Positions 60,473 through 64,000 of a stretch of DNA of 64,000 nucleotides are shown here, one piece after another. The number at the start of each line of letters is the position of its first letter. The stretch's first letter is position 1. The position numbers and the translations under genes were made by a program. The stretch spans positions 3,038,001 through 3,102,000 of the forward strand of contig NZ_CP046535.1 of the NCBI RefSeq assembly GCF_009739515.1. The letters run 5' to 3'. The notes under the pieces were generated by a model. The model saw only the letters and a list, made by a program, of their open reading frames with translations. It was not told the origin of the DNA and made no database searches. The DNA comes from Sphingomonas profundi. Its GTDB lineage: Bacteria; Pseudomonadota; Alphaproteobacteria; Sphingomonadales; Sphingomonadaceae.

Positions 60473-60503
60473 GCAAAAGCGCAGCACATACCTGCGATTT
60501 TGC
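60473..60503. promoter_or_regulatory. Inverted-repeat operator candidate between LysR and aldehyde dehydrogenase
   Basis: GCAAAAGCGCAG (60473-60484) and CTGCGATTTTGC (60492-60503) form a 12-bp inverted repeat with one mismatch and a 7-base spacer. It begins 15 bases upstream of the LysR ATG and includes the T-N11-A spacing expected of a LysR site. Confidence 0.65.
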
Positions 60504-60609
60504 CCACTTGCGTGCATTTCCACGAAAGCCCAGATGCAGCCGATCAGCGCGCACCCCGATGCGCGAAAATCCCACGCGCGGCCGGCCGCGCGGCCGATGC
60601 AGGAGCAGG

Positions 60610-62043
60610 ATGATGGCAGTGCAGGCCCGTACCTTCGCCAACGACCAGGAAAAAGCCGATCATGACGAGATCGCCGCGCTGGTCGCGCGCTCGCGCAAGG
60701 CCCAGCAGGCGATCGAGGGTTACACGCAGGAGCAGGTAGACGCGCTGATCCGCGCGATGGTGTGGTCCGTCGCGCGCGAGGACGTGGCGAAGAAGATCGC
60801 CCAGTTCACCGTCGAGGAGACTCAGCTCGGCAATTACGACGGCAAATATCTGAAGATCTTCCGCAAGACCCGCGCCACCCTGATGGACATCATCGACGAT
60901 CGCTCGGTGGGCGTGCTGGAGGAGGATCATGAGCGCAACCTGATCAAGATCGCCAAGCCCGTCGGCGTGATCGGCGCGCTCTCGCCCTCGACCAATCCGG
61001 AGGCGACGCCGGTGATCAAGGCGATCTCGGCGGTGAAGGGCCGCAACTCGATCATCGTCGCGCCGCATCCGCGCGCGAAGCTGACGAACAAGATGATCTG
61101 CGACTATATGCGCGCGGCGCTGAAGGATCTGGGCGCGCCCGAGGATCTGGTCATCAGCATCGACATCCCGTCGGTCAACAAGACCAACGAGCTGATGAAG
61201 CAGTGCGATCGCGTGCTCGCCACGGGCGGCACGCCGATGGTGCAGGCGGCCTATTCCAGCGGCACGCCGGCGCTGGGCGTGGGTGTCGGCAACGCCGTGA
61301 TCACGGTGGACGAGACCGCCGATCTGGACGACGCGGCCGAGAAGATCCGCATCTCCAAGACGCTCGATCTCGCCGCCTCCTGCTCGTCGGACAATTCGAT
61401 CCTGCTGGTCGAGTCGATCTACGAGCCGATGCTGGAGAAGCTGAAGGCCAAGGGCGGCTACGTGCTGGGCGAGGCGGATAAGGCCAAGCTGCAGGCGGTG
61501 CTGTGGATCGACGGCGCGCTGAACGCCAAGGTGGTGGCGCAGCCGGCGGCGACGATCGCCGGCATGGCAGGGTTCGACATTCCGGAAGGCACGCAGTTCT
61601 TCCTGGTGCCGGAGACCGGCTACGGCGCCGACTATCCCTTCTCGGGCGAGAAGCTGACGGTGACGGCCACGCTCTACAAGGTGAAGGACATCGACGAGGC
61701 GATCGCGATGACCAACAACATCCAGGGCTATCAGGGCCAGGGCCACAGCTGCGGCATCTACTCGCAAAGCGACGAGAACATCCTGAAGCTGGCCGGCGCC
61801 ACCAAGACCTCGCGCGTGATGGTCAACCAGCCGCAGTCCGCCTCCAATTCGGGCAATCTGTGGAACGGCATGCGCCAGACCTTCTCGCTGGGCTGCGGTT
61901 CGTGGGGCGGCAACGGCACCAACAACAACATCACCTGGCGCGACCTGATCAACGAGACGTGGGTCTCCAAGCCGCTCGCCCAGACCAAGGTGATCCCGTC
62001 CGATCGCGAGCTGTTCGGCGACGTGATGGACAAGGTGCACTGA
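60610..62043 (+). CDS. Acylating aldehyde dehydrogenase (SauS-like)
   Basis: A 477-residue aldehyde dehydrogenase of the CoA-acylating group, without N-terminal extension. Catalytic Cys is in DLAASCSSDNSIL (about residue 258), and VGVIGALSPSTNPEATPV with NKTNELMKQCDRVLATGG marks the acetaldehyde/sulfoacetaldehyde-type enzymes; NSGNLWNGMRQTFSLGCGSWGGN is also typical. It turns an aldehyde, NAD and CoA into acyl-CoA. I cannot tell which aldehyde; SauS homologues take sulfoacetaldehyde. AGGAGC precedes ATG 60610 (or 60613). Confidence 0.82.
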   Translation: MMAVQARTFANDQEKADHDEIAALVARSRKAQQAIEGYTQEQVDALIRAMVWSVAREDVAKKIAQFTVEETQLGNYDGKYLKIFRKTRATLMDIIDDRSVGVLEEDHERNLIKIAKPVGVIGALSPSTNPEATPVIKAISAVKGRNSIIVAPHPRAKLTNKMICDYMRAALKDLGAPEDLVISIDIPSVNKTNELMKQCDRVLATGGTPMVQAAYSSGTPALGVGVGNAVITVDETADLDDAAEKIRISKTLDLAASCSSDNSILLVESIYEPMLEKLKAKGGYVLGEADKAKLQAVLWIDGALNAKVVAQPAATIAGMAGFDIPEGTQFFLVPETGYGADYPFSGEKLTVTATLYKVKDIDEAIAMTNNIQGYQGQGHSCGIYSQSDENILKLAGATKTSRVMVNQPQSASNSGNLWNGMRQTFSLGCGSWGGNGTNNNITWRDLINETWVSKPLAQTKVIPSDRELFGDVMDKVH

Positions 62044-62280
62044 GCGGTTCGGTAACTTTCCGCGCGGGCGGAGGAATGGTCGCGCGGAGACGCGGAGACG
62101 CAGGGGGATCGGGCGCGCCGCGGCCGATCCTTCTCTCCCTCCCGTGAATGACGGCTTGAGGGCGCGGGCGGTGGGCCGGACGATCGCCGTGTCGCCGCTC
62201 CTTTGCGCGCATCGTCGCTCGCCGATGCTTGCGTTCCTCGCCCGTCGCCGCCAGAGCCGAACCGAGAGACAGGAGCCGGG
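62044..62280. other. Gap with short GCGGAGAC tandem units
   Basis: No gene is apparent. Near 62085-62100 the sequence GCGGAGACGCGGAGAC repeats an 8-mer in tandem, followed by GCAGGGGGATC. This GCGGAGAC phrase looks like an intergenic repeat rather than coding sequence. The promoter of the acyl-CoA dehydrogenase operon should lie in this gap but is not obvious. Confidence 0.45.
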
Positions 62281-63420
62281 ATGCAGTTCGACCTGACCGA
62301 GGACCAGCGCGCCATCCAGGAGATGGCGCAGCGGTTCACCGCCGACGCCATCACCCCGCACGCGGCCGAGTGGGACGAGAGCCACCATTTCCCGCGCGAC
62401 GTGGTGAAGGCGGCGGCGGAGCTCGGCTTCGGCGCGATCTACGTGTCGGAGGAGAGCGGCGGGATCGGCCTCGGCCGCATGGAATCGGCCCTCATCATGG
62501 AGGCGATGGCCTATGGTTGCCCCTCCACCAGCGCGTTCATCTCGATCCACAACATGGCGGCGTGGATGATCGACGCCTATGGCGGCACGGACGTGAAGGC
62601 GCGATATCTGCCGTCGCTGGTCGCCTGCGACACGCTCGCCAGCTACTGCCTGACGGAGCCGGGCGCCGGCTCCGATGCCGCCAGCCTCAAGACGAAGGCC
62701 GTCCGCGACGGCGACGATTATGTCGTCACCGGCTCCAAGGCGTTCATATCGGGCGGCGGCGAGAACGACGTCTACGTCACGATGGTGCGCACCTCCGACG
62801 ACGGCGCCAAGGGCATCACGTGCCTGGTGATCGAGAAGGACATGCCCGGCGTCAGCTTCGGCGCGCAGGAGAAGAAGCTCGGCTGGCACTCCCAGCCGAC
62901 CTGCCAGGTGAATTTCGATGGCGTGCGCGTGCCCGCCGCCAACCGCGTCGGCGGTGAGGGCCAGGGCTTTCGCATCGCCATGTCCGGCCTGGACGGCGGG
63001 CGGCTGAACATCGGCGCGTGCAGCCTGGGCGGCGCGCAGCGCGCGCTGGACGAGGCGATCGGCTACACGAAGGATCGCCGGCAGTTCGGCCAGCCGATCG
63101 CGGACTTCCAGGCCACCCAGTTCACCCTGGCGGACATGGAGACGGAGCTGCAGGCCGCCCGCATGCTGCTCTACGCCGCCGCCGCCAAGGTGAGCGAGGG
63201 CGCGCCGGACAAGACCCGCTTCGCCGCGATGGCCAAGCGCCTGGCCACGGACACCGGCTGGTCGGTCGTCGATCGCGCGCTGCAGCTGCACGGCGGCTAC
63301 GGCTTCCTCCAGGACTATCCGATCGAGCGGTTCCTGCGCGACCTGCGCGTCCACCGCATCCTGGAAGGCACCAACGAGATCATGCGCGTCATCGTCGCGC
63401 GCGAGATGCTGCGGCAGTGA
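62281..63420 (+). CDS. Acyl-CoA dehydrogenase, isobutyryl-CoA dehydrogenase-like
   Basis: A 379-residue FAD enzyme starting MQFDLTEDQRAIQEMAQRF. It has YCLTEPGAGSDAASLKTKA (FAD and substrate site), SGSKAFISGGG-like TGSKAFISGGG, KLGWHSQPTCQVNFD and the C-terminal catalytic region HRILEGTNEIMRVIVAREML with the Glu. This pattern fits the ACAD8 isobutyryl-CoA dehydrogenase of valine breakdown, and the 3-hydroxyisobutyryl-CoA hydrolase gene that follows 13 bases later supports that. Confidence 0.88.
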   Translation: MQFDLTEDQRAIQEMAQRFTADAITPHAAEWDESHHFPRDVVKAAAELGFGAIYVSEESGGIGLGRMESALIMEAMAYGCPSTSAFISIHNMAAWMIDAYGGTDVKARYLPSLVACDTLASYCLTEPGAGSDAASLKTKAVRDGDDYVVTGSKAFISGGGENDVYVTMVRTSDDGAKGITCLVIEKDMPGVSFGAQEKKLGWHSQPTCQVNFDGVRVPAANRVGGEGQGFRIAMSGLDGGRLNIGACSLGGAQRALDEAIGYTKDRRQFGQPIADFQATQFTLADMETELQAARMLLYAAAAKVSEGAPDKTRFAAMAKRLATDTGWSVVDRALQLHGGYGFLQDYPIERFLRDLRVHRILEGTNEIMRVIVAREMLRQ

Positions 63421-63433
63421 GGGGTACGGCGTC

Positions 63434-64000
63434 TTGAGCGATATCGAGGACGAGCTGCTCGTCACCACCGAGGGCGGCGTCGGGCGGCTGACGCTGAACC
63501 GGCCGAAGGCGATCCACGCGCTCACCCGCGGCATGTGCCTGGCGATGACCGATGCGCTGCAGGCGTGGCGGGCCGATCCGGCGGTACATCTCGTCATGAT
63601 CGATCATGGCGAAGGCCGCGGCTTCTGCGCCGGCGGCGACATCCGCGCGATCTGGGAGAGCGCCCGCGCCGACGGCGCCTACGCGCGCGGCTTCTTCCGC
63701 GACGAATATCAGACCAACCACCTGCTGTTCACCTATGCCAAGCCGATCGTCGCCTTCATGGACGGCATCACGATGGGCGGCGGCGTCGGCATCTCGCAGC
63801 CGGCGCGCTACCGCGTGGCGACGGAGCGGACGATGTTCGCCATGCCCGAGACCGGCATCGGCCTGTTCCCGGATGTGGGTGGCGGCTGGTATCTCTCCCG
63901 CCTGCCGGGCCGCATGGGCGAGTATCTGGCGCTGACCGGCGGCCGGCTCGACGGAGCGGACTGCCACCATCTGGGCCTGGCCACCCACTATATCCCGTCC
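63434..64000 (+). CDS. 3-hydroxyisobutyryl-CoA hydrolase (partial, runs off the window)
   Basis: The frame from TTG 63434 is open to the window end, giving 189 residues. It shows the crotonase fold with GRGFCAGGDIRAIWES, the DEYQTNHLLFTYAKPIVAFMDGITMGGGVGIS block and AMPETGIGLFPDVGGGWYLSRLPG, which is the HIBCH pattern rather than plain enoyl-CoA hydratase. It frees 3-hydroxyisobutyrate in valine degradation. GAGGGG precedes the TTG. The C-terminal half lies outside the window. Confidence 0.85.
   Translation, partial: MSDIEDELLVTTEGGVGRLTLNRPKAIHALTRGMCLAMTDALQAWRADPAVHLVMIDHGEGRGFCAGGDIRAIWESARADGAYARGFFRDEYQTNHLLFTYAKPIVAFMDGITMGGGVGISQPARYRVATERTMFAMPETGIGLFPDVGGGWYLSRLPGRMGEYLALTGGRLDGADCHHLGLATHYIPS

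Overview
The window looks like chromosomal DNA of a Sphingomonas-type alphaproteobacterium. This is inferred from the very high GC coding sequence with tightly overlapping genes, the crtY-crtI-LOG-crtB carotenoid operon, the rnd/lptC/lptA/lptB/rpoN order, divK beside a DUF3572 gene, and REP-like inverted repeats between genes. No rRNA, tRNA, CRISPR array or insertion sequence was found. Both edges cut genes: the 3' part of a PduO-type cobalamin adenosyltransferase on the left and a 3-hydroxyisobutyryl-CoA hydrolase on the right.

Layout. 1-5.8 kb: cobalamin adenosyltransferase tail, ergothioneine genes egtB-egtD, argB, a YggT protein, folD and marC. 5.9-15 kb: a surface-glycan locus with three or four polytopic GT-C-like proteins, two of them paralogues that flank a methyltransferase, a GtrB-like polyprenol glycosyltransferase and a GtrA-like protein. 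15-20.5 kb: HAD hydrolase, DUF3572, divK, rpmG, GDT1 transporter, dps, small membrane proteins and an ATP-dependent DNA ligase. 20.5-26.4 kb: a glycine-rich double cold-shock-domain protein, an RNase D-like exonuclease, the LPS-export genes lptCAB and rpoN.

26.4-27.9 kb is an accessory patch between rpoN and nrdB. It holds an AT-rich putative phage abortive-infection protein (putAbiC type) preceded by an overlapping DUF4160-DUF2442 pair, and is the clearest horizontally acquired segment. 29.2-32.5 kb is a four-gene operon (GT2, acyl-CoA-dehydrogenase-like protein, PIG-L deacetylase, SAM methyltransferase) in which every junction is a 4-bp ATGA overlap. It looks like an uncharacterised biosynthetic cassette. 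32.5-42.4 kb: a PQQ/cytochrome c dehydrogenase, an SDR, an ABC-F ATPase, two apparently broken genes (nth-like with an in-frame TAG; 2H phosphoesterase with a frameshift), a YefM-YoeB module whose toxin lacks the usual catalytic His, and thiC under a TPP riboswitch.

42.4-49.7 kb: carotenoid locus (crtY, crtI, a LOG-family gene, crtB) with a divergent sterol-desaturase-family hydroxylase and a DUF2141 gene, then a MarR-MFS pair. 49.9-55.5 kb: phospholipid-methyltransferase-like gene, MFS transporter and a stress-type cluster (SRPBCC, Zn-alcohol dehydrogenase, SDR, cupin without an obvious start codon). 55.6-64 kb: tesA divergent from a ybbA-ybbP-type ABC exporter, a LysR regulator divergent from an acylating aldehyde dehydrogenase with an inverted-repeat operator candidate between them, and the start of a valine-degradation operon.
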